Assembly (NCBI GenBank): GCA_963932695.1
Contig: CAWVRY010000005.1
Location: 1-64,000 of the forward strand
Direction: 5' to 3'
Origin: Lucifugimonas sp963932695
GTDB taxonomy: Bacteria; Chloroflexota; Dehalococcoidia; Lucifugimonadales; Lucifugimonadaceae
Length of the DNA: 64,000 nt
Shown here piece after piece: positions 1 to 7,689 of the stretch; position 1 is the stretch's first letter, and every line of letters starts with the position of its first letter. A program made the translations under genes and the position numbers. The notes below the pieces were generated by a model. That model was not told the origin of the DNA. It saw only the letters and a program-made list of their open reading frames with translations, and did no database searches.

Positions 1-364
1 ACTGATCGATATTGAACGGTTTAGGCAATATTTTGTCGATGCCAATATCCGTCATGAGTTCGTTTTTCAAGGGGTTTGTATGAGCCGTCATTAGGACAAC
101 GTGATCGGGCCGCTTGATATCCGGATCCTTCCGAATCGCCTCTAGAACGTCGATCCCACTCGCTGATGGTAAAACCAGGTCGACCAAAACTAAATTTGGC
201 GACAGATGTTTTAATGCCTTGATGCCATTGATGCCATCTTCGGCGAATTGCACATCGAAGTCTCCGATATATTCGAAACCAGCGTCAACGGCATACCGGA
301 TTGACTCGCCATCGTCGATCACAAGAATTCGTGTTTTTGCCAATTCGTTCAATATCCTAACCAT
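1..364 (-). CDS. Response regulator receiver-domain protein (partial, runs off left edge)
   Basis: Reading the minus strand from an ATG at 364 gives 121 codons that remain open to the window edge. The translation is a CheY-like receiver domain: an acidic pair near residues 17-18 (VIDDGES), the phosphoacceptor Asp62 in LVLVDLVLP, a conserved Thr93 in LMTAHT and Lys115 in LPKPF. The family takes a phosphoryl group from a histidine kinase. Whether an output domain follows cannot be seen, because the 3' part lies outside the window. No kinase is adjacent inside the window. It is divergent from the rhomboid gene at 524. The domain call is firm; the partner and function are unknown. Confidence 0.85.
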   Translation of the reverse strand, partial: MVRILNELAKTRILVIDDGESIRYAVDAGFEYIGDFDVQFAEDGINGIKALKHLSPNLVLVDLVLPSASGIDVLEAIRKDPDIKRPDHVVLMTAHTNPLKNELMTDIGIDKILPKPFNIDQ

Positions 365-523
365 GTAGGCTGGGTGAATCGGACCGCGCCAGTTGGGCGC
401 AATGGATTGCGATCAACCGAGTATATGGTTACTCGGCATGAAATAAAAAATGCGTTCCAACCTATAACCACATCGTATGGGCGTCGGCATTAACACCAAG
501 ATTTAACATGAGGGTTTCAAAAA

Positions 524-1309
524 TTGAGAGAGTACTCGGGCTCGCAACAGAATTTTGCGGCAAGTATCAGTGGGTCCCCAGCTACGAGTGCAATCGCGGC
601 GATTAACATTCTGCTTTTCCTCGGGGTGATGGTTACCGGTGGACCGGTCACGCAAAATCTCCTTAATTGGGGAGCAAAATATGGACCGTACATTGCTGAT
701 GGTCAGTACCACCGTCTTGTGATCCCAATGTTCCTGCACGTCGGATTCTTCCACATGCTCACGAACATGTTTGGCTTGATCATTTTCGGTTCGATGGTCG
801 AACGAACATTTGGGACCCGCAACTTTGTCGTGATCTACCTTGCAGCCGGGGTGGCGGGCAATGCAGTTAGCTTTCTGGCAGGCCCTAATCCCGGAGTTGG
901 CGCCAGCGGAGCCGTATTCGGGATTCTTGGGGCATTTGGGGTGTATTTGTTACTGAATCGCCGTCTGCTAGGCCAAATGGGACGCCAACAGTTAACTTCG
1001 ATAGGCGTAATCGTCGGTATAAATGTGGTGATGGGACTGGCATCTACGGGAATCGATAATGCTGCCCACTTTGGTGGTCTAATTGCTGGAGGTGTTGTAT
1101 CGCTATTCATCGCTCCTCGCGAGCGACTATTTTCTGTAGAAAGTCCGTTTGATGTTGGGATCCCTCGAATGGCTCTTCGAACGGCGACTCAACCAGAGTC
1201 TCGGGCACTGTTGGCGATACTGGTTATAGCTGTAACGGTAGTCGCAATTACATGGTTCGAGTCCGGCACTTACGTTAGTAATAATTTCGGACAAAAAATT
1301 CCTGGGTGA
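524..1309 (+). CDS. Rhomboid-family intramembrane serine protease
   Basis: A 261-residue polytopic membrane protein with rhomboid landmarks: an N-terminal membrane segment (about residues 22-40), the HxxxN-type loop in HVGFFHMLTNMF (about 72-83), the nucleophile Ser128 in GASGAVFG and the partner His182 in AAHFGGLIAGG. Rhomboids cleave transmembrane helices inside the lipid bilayer; the substrate here is unknown. The start is TTG at 524. No ATG lies in this frame before the first membrane helix, and an ATG at 508 is out of frame and soon reaches a stop. The gene is followed by the promoter of the metal-uptake regulator, so it is probably a single-gene unit. Confidence 0.9.
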   Translation: MREYSGSQQNFAASISGSPATSAIAAINILLFLGVMVTGGPVTQNLLNWGAKYGPYIADGQYHRLVIPMFLHVGFFHMLTNMFGLIIFGSMVERTFGTRNFVVIYLAAGVAGNAVSFLAGPNPGVGASGAVFGILGAFGVYLLLNRRLLGQMGRQQLTSIGVIVGINVVMGLASTGIDNAAHFGGLIAGGVVSLFIAPRERLFSVESPFDVGIPRMALRTATQPESRALLAILVIAVTVVAITWFESGTYVSNNFGQKIPG

Positions 1310-1319
1310 ACTGGTCCGA

Positions 1320-1349
1320 TTGTCGTTAATATCACGCTCACTGTATACT
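1320..1349 (+). promoter_or_regulatory. Likely sigma70-type promoter of the Fur/Znu operon
   Basis: A TTGTCG hexamer (1320-1325) and a TATACT hexamer (1344-1349) are separated by 18 bases, just upstream of a palindrome and about 50 bases before the regulator's ATG. The spacing and sequence fit a housekeeping promoter; the transcription start has not been mapped. Confidence 0.45.
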
Positions 1350-1364
1350 TATTGAATCAGCCTA

Positions 1365-1383
1365 ATTGATATCAAGTATCAAT
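1365..1383. promoter_or_regulatory. Palindromic operator, candidate Zur/Fur box
   Basis: A perfect 7-5-7 inverted repeat, ATTGATA-TCAAG-TATCAAT, extends to 9 of 9 positions with one mismatch. It lies between the likely -10 element and the Shine-Dalgarno sequence (GAGAAGG, 1387-1393) of the Fur-family gene, where bound repressor would block transcription. Fur-family sites are A/T-rich dyads of about this size, so autoregulation of the regulator and metal transporter is the simplest reading. Confidence 0.55.
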
Positions 1384-1399
1384 AATGAGAAGGTAAAAC

Positions 1400-1846
1400 A
1401 TGGCGTCCGGTATAGCGATTCCAGTCGAAGTTGATCTGATCACAGCACTTGAAGATCAAGGGTTGCGTAGAACATCCGCAAGGTCGGCCGTGGCGACGCG
1501 TATCGAAAGTGTCAGTGACGCATTTACTGCGGAGCAACTTTGCCGTGATCTTCCTGAAGTGGGCAGGGCGACGGTGTATCGCACCATTCGGCATCTTGTT
1601 GATGCTGGTGCACTCTGCAAGCTTCCAATCCTCGATGGTGCACCGATGTACAGCATCGCACGAGTAGAGCATCATCACCATACTATTTGTTCCAAATGCG
1701 GTTCGGTCGGTGAGTTCCGACACTCAACAGTTGAGCGCTTAATGCGCTCACTGGAAAAAGAGATCGATGGTGAAATAGTCGGTCATCGCATGGAAATATT
1801 TATTACTTGTAACCAGTGTTTATCTAGTGCCAACGGTGTTGAATAA
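1400..1846 (+). CDS. zur: Fur-family transcriptional regulator (Zur-like)
   Basis: 148 residues: an N-terminal winged helix (about residues 10-80, with the recognition-helix region around GRATVYRTIRHL) and a C-terminal metal-binding dimerisation domain. Two CxxC pairs (Cys97/Cys100 and Cys137/Cys140) form the structural zinc site, and a His-rich stretch (91-94) supplies further ligands. Family members repress metal-uptake genes when loaded with metal. Zinc is inferred from the following ABC transporter genes, which resemble ZnuC and ZnuB; manganese or iron is not excluded. Start ATG 1400 has a good ribosome site seven bases upstream. The stop overlaps the start of the ATPase gene, so the genes are translationally coupled. 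Confidence 0.85.
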   Translation: MASGIAIPVEVDLITALEDQGLRRTSARSAVATRIESVSDAFTAEQLCRDLPEVGRATVYRTIRHLVDAGALCKLPILDGAPMYSIARVEHHHHTICSKCGSVGEFRHSTVERLMRSLEKEIDGEIVGHRMEIFITCNQCLSSANGVE

Positions 1847-2705
1847 ATTGCCGGCAAACGGATCAACCGAACTTCTTTCGCAAGACGACGGTAGTGATAC
1901 TGAATATCAAGAAGTAAATCGCGAACAAGATAAGAATCTTCCCGCTGATCAGATTCCCATACGTTTCGATGAAACATGGTTCAGTTACAACTCGGTCCCT
2001 GTGGTGAGGGACATTAATTTTTCGATCACTCCGGGTGAATTCGCAGCGATACTAGGTCCGAACGGATCTGGTAAAACAACTTTGATGAAACTTGCACTTG
2101 GCCTACTAAAACCAACATCAGGTCGGGTGCTTCTATTCGGTGAACCGGCCGAGTTATTCACAGATTGGCACAAAGTCGGATACGTACCCCAAAGAACCCA
2201 GTCAACAGAATCAAGATTTCCAGCCTCAGTTCGAGAAATCGTTAATTTTGGCTCGTATTCGGGATTCAGCCCACTCTCCATATTTAAGCGAGACAAATCT
2301 AATCGTGTGGATGAAGCGATGGATATGGCAGGAATCGGCCAACTTGCATCTCGGCGAGTCTCAGACCTCTCCGTTGGAGAGCAACAGCGCATGTTGATTG
2401 CTCGATCCCTAGTTCGCAAACCAGAATTGCTCGTTATGGACGAACCGGTTGCGGGGGTCGATGCAGCTGGTGAAGAACAATTTCACACGATGGTTAGGCG
2501 TTTAAACAGAGATCTCGGAATAACAATCGTCATGGTGTCGCACGATATTGGTGCGGTCATGCGAGAAGCGACAACCTGTGCTTGTATCAATCGTGACATC
2601 GTCTTTCACGGGCCTGTCCACCAACTCGATGCGCAGGCATTGTCGGGTCTATATGGCTTCCCAGTAGACGTCTTGATGCACGACGACGAACACACACACA
2701 GGTAA
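1827..2705 (+). CDS. znuC: Metal (zinc/manganese) ABC transporter ATP-binding protein, ZnuC-like
   Basis: An ABC ATPase with Walker A at about residues 77-85 (GPNGSGKTT), a variant signature LSVGEQQR at about 181-188 where LSGGQ is usual, and Walker B LLVMDEP at about 201-207. The first 45 residues are low-complexity and poorly conserved. The GTG start at 1827 overlaps the regulator by 20 bases, but TTG at 1842 could also serve. The protein energises the permease encoded next. The pairing with a Fur-type regulator and a permease with a histidine-rich tail points to zinc or a similar divalent metal. No substrate-binding protein (ZnuA) gene is found in the window. Confidence 0.87.
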   Translation: MPTVLNKLPANGSTELLSQDDGSDTEYQEVNREQDKNLPADQIPIRFDETWFSYNSVPVVRDINFSITPGEFAAILGPNGSGKTTLMKLALGLLKPTSGRVLLFGEPAELFTDWHKVGYVPQRTQSTESRFPASVREIVNFGSYSGFSPLSIFKRDKSNRVDEAMDMAGIGQLASRRVSDLSVGEQQRMLIARSLVRKPELLVMDEPVAGVDAAGEEQFHTMVRRLNRDLGITIVMVSHDIGAVMREATTCACINRDIVFHGPVHQLDAQALSGLYGFPVDVLMHDDEHTHR

Positions 2706-2709
2706 CCCG

Positions 2710-3621
2710 TTGCCAGAGATTTTCCAGTACGAATTTATGAACAGGGCGATACTCGCTTCTGTTCTCGTTGGAGCTACGGCTCCGGCATTTGGCGTTTTCT
2801 TGGTGCTAAGGCGATTGTCGCTTATCGCCGACACTCTTTCGCATGTAGCGCTCGCAGGAGTTGCGATTGCACTACTGACTAAGACATTTGCACCTGTCGT
2901 GGCTTTAATCGCAACAACGAGCGCTGCGGTGTCGATAGAAGAACTTCGAATGCGGCGCCTACTCCCCGGCGACGCTGCACTTGCTGTATTTCTCTACGGT
3001 TCGTTGGCCGTGGCGGTGGTTTTGATCAGTATTGCTGATGGTTTTAACAGCACTCTATTTTCGTACCTGTTCGGTAGCGTACTAACAGTCACCCAGACTG
3101 ATCTTTGGTCGATGGCTGCACTCGCAATAGTGATCTCCGTGTTCATGCTGATGTTCAGTTCAGAACTGGCCCAAATTACGTTCGACCCAGATCTCGCGCG
3201 AATTAACGGCGTTAGAGTTCACTTACTGAATCTCGGTTTGGCAGTACTTACTGGAGCGACAATCACCGTTTCGATGCGAGTAGTCGGGGTGCTGCTTGTT
3301 GGCGCACTCATCGTAATTCCTGTTTTGGTCAGCCTTCGGATCACAAAAGGGCTGAGTCGAACGGTGATCGCATCGTCAATAGTGGGAGTGTTCGTAGCGG
3401 TGGTCGGCATGGTTATCGCTTACTACGCAGATATAGCGCCTGGTGGAACGGTGGTTCTCACAGCGATAACACTATTGGTTGCGGTTGAGCTCGGAGCGTT
3501 CTTGTCACGGTCATTTGGTCGTCCCAGCCGCCATCTTGATCTTGCCAACCATTCTCACTCTCACGAGTCGCATGCACATGGCACTGCCGACGATCCCCAC
3601 GCTGGGCAACACTCTCACTGA
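2710..3621 (+). CDS. znuB: Metal ABC transporter permease, ZnuB-like
   Basis: A 303-residue ABC-3 family permease with eight or nine hydrophobic segments, starting TTG four bases after the ATPase stop; the first in-frame ATG would remove only the first nine residues. It forms the inner-membrane channel of the metal importer. The last 25 or so residues are a histidine-rich tail (HSHSHESHAHG then HAGQHSH), unusual for the permease itself and likely a cytoplasmic or periplasmic metal-binding buffer. The operon regulator-ATPase-permease has no binding-protein gene here, so that subunit is probably encoded elsewhere. Confidence 0.87.
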   Translation: MPEIFQYEFMNRAILASVLVGATAPAFGVFLVLRRLSLIADTLSHVALAGVAIALLTKTFAPVVALIATTSAAVSIEELRMRRLLPGDAALAVFLYGSLAVAVVLISIADGFNSTLFSYLFGSVLTVTQTDLWSMAALAIVISVFMLMFSSELAQITFDPDLARINGVRVHLLNLGLAVLTGATITVSMRVVGVLLVGALIVIPVLVSLRITKGLSRTVIASSIVGVFVAVVGMVIAYYADIAPGGTVVLTAITLLVAVELGAFLSRSFGRPSRHLDLANHSHSHESHAHGTADDPHAGQHSH

Positions 3622-3635
3622 TAGCAAAGGGTTCG

Positions 3636-4964
3636 CTAGTAAATCGCTTCATCAGTGTTTGAGCTGACCGCTGGAGTTTTTGCCAGCATAAAACTTGCTA
3701 TCGAAATGATCAAAAGTCCTATTGTGATGGCGAACATTAGGTCGTACTTGCCCATCGAGTCGAAAATCAGCCCCGCCATTATGGGACCTAGGAAAATCGG
3801 TATAGCGATCGACATTCGAGTCAGTCCCATGATGCTGCCGAATTGTTTGAGTCCAAACATATCGAAAATTACGAGAGGGGTCAGAGCTCCCACTCCGCCC
3901 ATGCCTAAACCGAAAACAACGATGGCGCCCCATGTGATTGCAGATCCGCCTGACACGAGTAGAACAGATAGTCCGACCCCCTGAAGAATCATAATGACAA
4001 TAAATGACACGCGTGCAGTGATCGATTCGCTCAGTCGCCCAAATATCAACTTGCTGGAGGCGGCGAATATGGCAAGAACGATCATCATCGTCGCAGCTAC
4101 CGCACCAGAGAATCCGACTTGCTCAAGGTGAGGAACCATCTGGCTCACAACTCCGGTTCGAACGAATTGCTGAAGAGTCATTCCGATCACCAAGAACCAG
4201 AACGTAGAAGTCCGTACTGCTGTAGAAACGGTCATGCCACCATTCAGATCTGTGTCACTGTCTCCTGGTCGGTTGGAAGGGGCCCAGCGTTTGCTTTGCT
4301 CCTGAGCAACATCTTCTGAGTTATCACGGATAATCAATAACGCAAGCATAGCCATGCCGATCAAGGCGATGCCCATAAGCCCCCAAGTCCACCTCCAGCC
4401 GACAAATCCGATTAGCCCAGCGATGATTGGAACAGCGAGTCCACTTCCGATGTTGTTGCCTGAGGTCACAATCCCCATCATTCGACCTCTTGCCTTAGGA
4501 AACCAAGTCAAGACCAGCCGACCCGCCGGCATCATTGTCGCCCCAGGCGTTCCTGCGAACATGATTCCGCTGAAGAGATAAAACTGCCAGAGCTCGGTCA
4601 TGATCGACCGTAGAATGAAAGCACTCGCAACCAGAAGAATCGATACTGTCATCGTCCACTTTGCACCGAATCGATCCATCAAATTTCCTACGACCGGTGA
4701 TAGGAAACTGGTCACAACTCCAATGCTTAGCGATACGTTGACTTGCGTACGAGTCCATCCGAACTCTTCTTCAAGCGGTTTAATGAAAAAACCAAAGGCG
4801 AACTGAACGGTTCCAAGCACGGCGCCGATCGACAGTGCTGATACTCCGATGATGTACCAACCCCGGTAAATGTTGCCGAGTCCAAATACGCCTTCGGATT
4901 TAGGTGACTTGTCGACTGAGTTCTCTGGGATTTGGATGCTCCATCCATGGCTCAAGCTTTGCAT
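3636..4964 (-). CDS. Major facilitator superfamily transporter (oxalate/formate-antiporter-like)
   Basis: About 442 residues with twelve predicted membrane segments. The MFS loop 2-3 motif is visible as GNLMDRFGAKWTM, followed by a short-side glycine-rich helix (SGIMFAGTPGATMMPAGR). The pattern of a long N-terminal cytoplasmic tail followed by YRGWYIIGVSAL resembles the OFA/monocarboxylate branch of the superfamily, suggesting export or exchange of a small organic anion; the substrate is not predictable. I chose ATG 4964; a TTG at 4988 would add eight residues. Neither has a convincing ribosome site. It is convergent with the metal permease gene (15 bases apart). Confidence 0.82.
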   Translation of the reverse strand: MQSLSHGWSIQIPENSVDKSPKSEGVFGLGNIYRGWYIIGVSALSIGAVLGTVQFAFGFFIKPLEEEFGWTRTQVNVSLSIGVVTSFLSPVVGNLMDRFGAKWTMTVSILLVASAFILRSIMTELWQFYLFSGIMFAGTPGATMMPAGRLVLTWFPKARGRMMGIVTSGNNIGSGLAVPIIAGLIGFVGWRWTWGLMGIALIGMAMLALLIIRDNSEDVAQEQSKRWAPSNRPGDSDTDLNGGMTVSTAVRTSTFWFLVIGMTLQQFVRTGVVSQMVPHLEQVGFSGAVAATMMIVLAIFAASSKLIFGRLSESITARVSFIVIMILQGVGLSVLLVSGGSAITWGAIVVFGLGMGGVGALTPLVIFDMFGLKQFGSIMGLTRMSIAIPIFLGPIMAGLIFDSMGKYDLMFAITIGLLIISIASFMLAKTPAVSSNTDEAIY

Positions 4965-5096
4965 TATGGTGTTGCCAGTTATGAGCAACGGTCGAGATAG
5001 TACATTCGACCAGAAGATGATGTGAGAGGATCAGCGGACTAAGTAGACAAGTTATGTCGAACATAGGAGTGGAACACTCAGATTGATCTTTGGTGA

Positions 5097-6362
5097 CTAA
5101 GGACGTGGCGGTGGGCCACCCCGGCCAAGATCAGTCGACTGGTAGTTATCTTCGTTCACTGTGCCTTTGTAACAGAGCGGGAAGTAGGGGAATCCCAAAT
5201 CTCCATTGCCGTTAGTTAGCGTCGAGTGATAGTGATAAGTGCCCTCGGGAATCTCCGATGTGGACCCGAAATGTCCGTTGCATTCGTCGAGATCACTGAG
5301 ATCCTCAACGTATACATAGTCTTCAATACCGTTGTAGCCATTTTCGCCAGATATCAATCTGTAGGAGGACGTAACTTCGACGGAATTTCCTGATTGATCT
5401 TGCTCATAGCTGCTGTAGATCGGGAATCCATCGAATGCGAATCCGATCACCTTTGATATGACTGATGAGGCGCTATCTAGAGTGTAACCGGCAATGTCTT
5501 GGCTATCCTCGTGCCAGTGCATACAGTTCGAATCGTAGTGGTAGTGATACTCACCCCCCGGGCCTGCGTGGCCCCCACAAATCCCTAGATCAACAGCTTG
5601 CCGATCTTCTACGAAGTACTCGTATTCCAACGCGACGGCATCTCCGCCTGGTCCTTCTTCTGGTCCATAAATAGCCACTCCAGTAACTGTGAAAGCAACG
5701 GCCCCTCTCTCGGGAGCCGCGACTGGATCGGCATTGGAAAGCTCAGGCTCTAGCGGAATGGTCCACTCCTGGTTTTGCTCGCTTGCACAGCAGCCAAGCG
5801 TCGATTCGAAATCATGATTTGGGATTCCGGTAGAAGTTATAACCAAGTTGTTGCCAACGACTTCTGTCGATACCGAGCAAGTTTGACTTCCGCCACCTGT
5901 GAGATCCTCAGATTCGACCGTCGCTGAATTACATAACCAAACATTAGCCCAAGCATCGTCGAGATAGACGATCTTAGTCGGACTTACAGATTCATTCACT
6001 GTTGTCGAACTAGGCTCGGTCACAATAATCGCAGTGGCAGTCGAGGTCATTTGGGAGTTGATGTCACCGATCACAGTTGTGGAAGTAGGAGGAATGACTA
6101 CCAATGTCGCAATGGAAGATAAATCGGGAGTCACCGTGGGATTTGAGTCGATCATCGCTATAGCGTCGGAATTATCGGGAGGAGTTTCAGTTGATTCCAG
6201 AGACGGTTCGTTCGCAAGTTGAGTTGGAGTGCTCTGAATCGATGTGGTGAGTTCAACTGTGGGGATGGTTTGCGGCGATTGTATGTCACTTTGACAGGCG
6301 ATCGATCCGACTACTAATATCGAAATTAGACCGCGCAAGAAAATTCTCATGATGTCCTTCAT
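5097..6362 (-). CDS. YHYH-domain lipoprotein
   Basis: 421 residues beginning with a lipoprotein signal peptide (hydrophobic residues about 8-21, lipobox ending SIAC at about residue 23), so it is predicted to be anchored outside the cytoplasmic membrane. A Ser/Thr/Pro-rich linker (about 25-130) leads to a C-terminal YHYH domain, recognised from GEYHYHYDSNC, the GFAFDGFPIYSSYE segment and a second EGTYHYHSTL motif. The domain occurs widely in marine bacteria and its function is not established; the repeated His/Cys positions suggest metal binding. It stands alone between the MFS gene and metA. Confidence 0.85.
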   Translation of the reverse strand: MKDIMRIFLRGLISILVVGSIACQSDIQSPQTIPTVELTTSIQSTPTQLANEPSLESTETPPDNSDAIAMIDSNPTVTPDLSSIATLVVIPPTSTTVIGDINSQMTSTATAIIVTEPSSTTVNESVSPTKIVYLDDAWANVWLCNSATVESEDLTGGGSQTCSVSTEVVGNNLVITSTGIPNHDFESTLGCCASEQNQEWTIPLEPELSNADPVAAPERGAVAFTVTGVAIYGPEEGPGGDAVALEYEYFVEDRQAVDLGICGGHAGPGGEYHYHYDSNCMHWHEDSQDIAGYTLDSASSVISKVIGFAFDGFPIYSSYEQDQSGNSVEVTSSYRLISGENGYNGIEDYVYVEDLSDLDECNGHFGSTSEIPEGTYHYHSTLTNGNGDLGFPYFPLCYKGTVNEDNYQSTDLGRGGPPPRP

Positions 6363-6725
6363 TTGTAATGACTACCTTTATCAAAACTAACGTTGTCAGC
6401 AACTTATGTCGCACATATTTCTTCCACATTCGCCTCGGAATCGAAAGTAATGTGATCACGATCAGTAGGGGTCAGTTCTGCCGACCAAGCTACTACTAAA
6501 TCGACCAATTCAACAGAGATGAAACTTCTGATTACGTTTTCTAGGTAGCGAGCCGCGCCGAAGTGTGAACGAACGCCCTGAGCTAATAACGAGGATGATG
6601 TACAACCCGGCGTTGGTATCTTCGAGCTCGCAAGTAAAGAAGCGCCCATTGTTGGTAATGAACTGGCCTATTAGGAGTCGAAAACCTATTCTCTAATAGT
6701 TCTATAGCGAAGGCTCTGTCAGAGC
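6363..6725. other. Intergenic region without a convincing gene
   Basis: 363 bases between metA and the YHYH gene. A short open frame on the minus strand (about 81 codons) shows no recognisable domain, signal or ribosome site and I do not call it. The only structure I see is the small hairpin abutting the metA stop. Confidence 0.5.
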
Positions 6726-6727
6726 CT
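6711..6727 (-). terminator. Short hairpin at the metA stop codon
   Basis: AGGCTC and GAGCCT flank a five-base loop and overlap the metA stop codon. The following minus-strand bases are not T-rich, so it may be a weak terminator or a 3' stabilising hairpin. Confidence 0.3.
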
Positions 6728-7625
6728 AGTCGGCTGCACTCATACTGATCTGGGTGTAGCAGTAGCGAAGCCACTGGTGGAAGAACGTGTTTCGGTGCAT
6801 CCGCCATCGGTTGACAGGGTTTGCCGGATCGAAGTTTTCCACGGGCAGCACAGATGCGTCATCGGCGTCTCTGATCGCCTCGTACGCCAATCGGGTGGAA
6901 CTGTATTCCGGGTGCCCTTGATGCATTAGAACTCTCCGATCTGTAGTCTCAAAGATCGAATAACCCGACTCGGCTCCGTGCGCTAGAAGATTAATTTTTC
7001 CGTCATCCCGTGCTTGAATGAGCTCATCGTCTGACATACCAGCCATACGACTCTGTGGCGATAGGAATGCGTCGTCCATTGCACCCATGATGTAATGCGC
7101 TTGATCAAGATTTTCCAGCTCAAATACACCGAAAAGTTTCCGCTCGAAATCAATCTTGCCAATACCTTCCAAATACGCCAGTGCGAAAGCACCCCAGCAG
7201 ATGCCAAAAGTGCTTGGAGTATTAGCCCGAGCATGCTTTGCAATTTCAGCGAATTCATTCCAATAGGCGACTTCCTCGAATTTCAGATGCTCGACCGGAG
7301 CCCCGGTAATGATCAATCCATCCAACGGTGAATCTTTGGTCGCTTCCGCATAACTCACGTAGTGATCGTCGAGATGACCCGGTTCCCAAGTTTTGTACTG
7401 GTGAGATTCCAGACGTATCCACACAGGTTCAATTTGCAAGACGGATAATCCGAGCGGTAACAGCAGGTTAAATTCGTACTGCTCTCCTAGCGGCATTATG
7501 TTCATGATGCCGATACGAAGCGGTCGAATATCCTGCTTTTCAGCCTGCGGAACTGGTACCCATTTCACGCGGTTCTCTTCGATCTGAGGAAGCGCGTGGT
7601 AGTTGGTTGGAAGAATTAACGTCAT
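6726..7625 (-). CDS. metA: Homoserine O-acetyltransferase (MetA family)
   Basis: 299 residues, the family's usual length. It acylates homoserine in the first committed step of methionine synthesis. The catalytic Cys143 lies in FGICWGAF, and the His238/Glu240 pair in HQGHPEY completes the site. The residue that sets acyl-donor choice in this family (position 111 in the Bacillus and E. coli enzymes) aligns with Glu112 in TGAPVEHLKFEE. Glutamate there is the acetyl-CoA-using type and glycine the succinyl type, so acetyl transfer is predicted. This agrees with its upstream partner, an O-acetylhomoserine sulfhydrylase. The two genes are 64 bases apart on the minus strand and likely form an operon. 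Confidence 0.92.
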   Translation of the reverse strand: MTLILPTNYHALPQIEENRVKWVPVPQAEKQDIRPLRIGIMNIMPLGEQYEFNLLLPLGLSVLQIEPVWIRLESHQYKTWEPGHLDDHYVSYAEATKDSPLDGLIITGAPVEHLKFEEVAYWNEFAEIAKHARANTPSTFGICWGAFALAYLEGIGKIDFERKLFGVFELENLDQAHYIMGAMDDAFLSPQSRMAGMSDDELIQARDDGKINLLAHGAESGYSIFETTDRRVLMHQGHPEYSSTRLAYEAIRDADDASVLPVENFDPANPVNRWRMHRNTFFHQWLRYCYTQISMSAAD

Positions 7626-7689
7626 TTCAAAAATTGCCGGTCACGAACGAAACTAATCGCCCGTGATCGGCACTGTGATTTCTGTTTTA

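Noticed and set aside
6404..6649. Small protein gene between metA and the YHYH gene
   Set aside because: No ribosome site, no recognisable pattern, and the composition looks non-coding.
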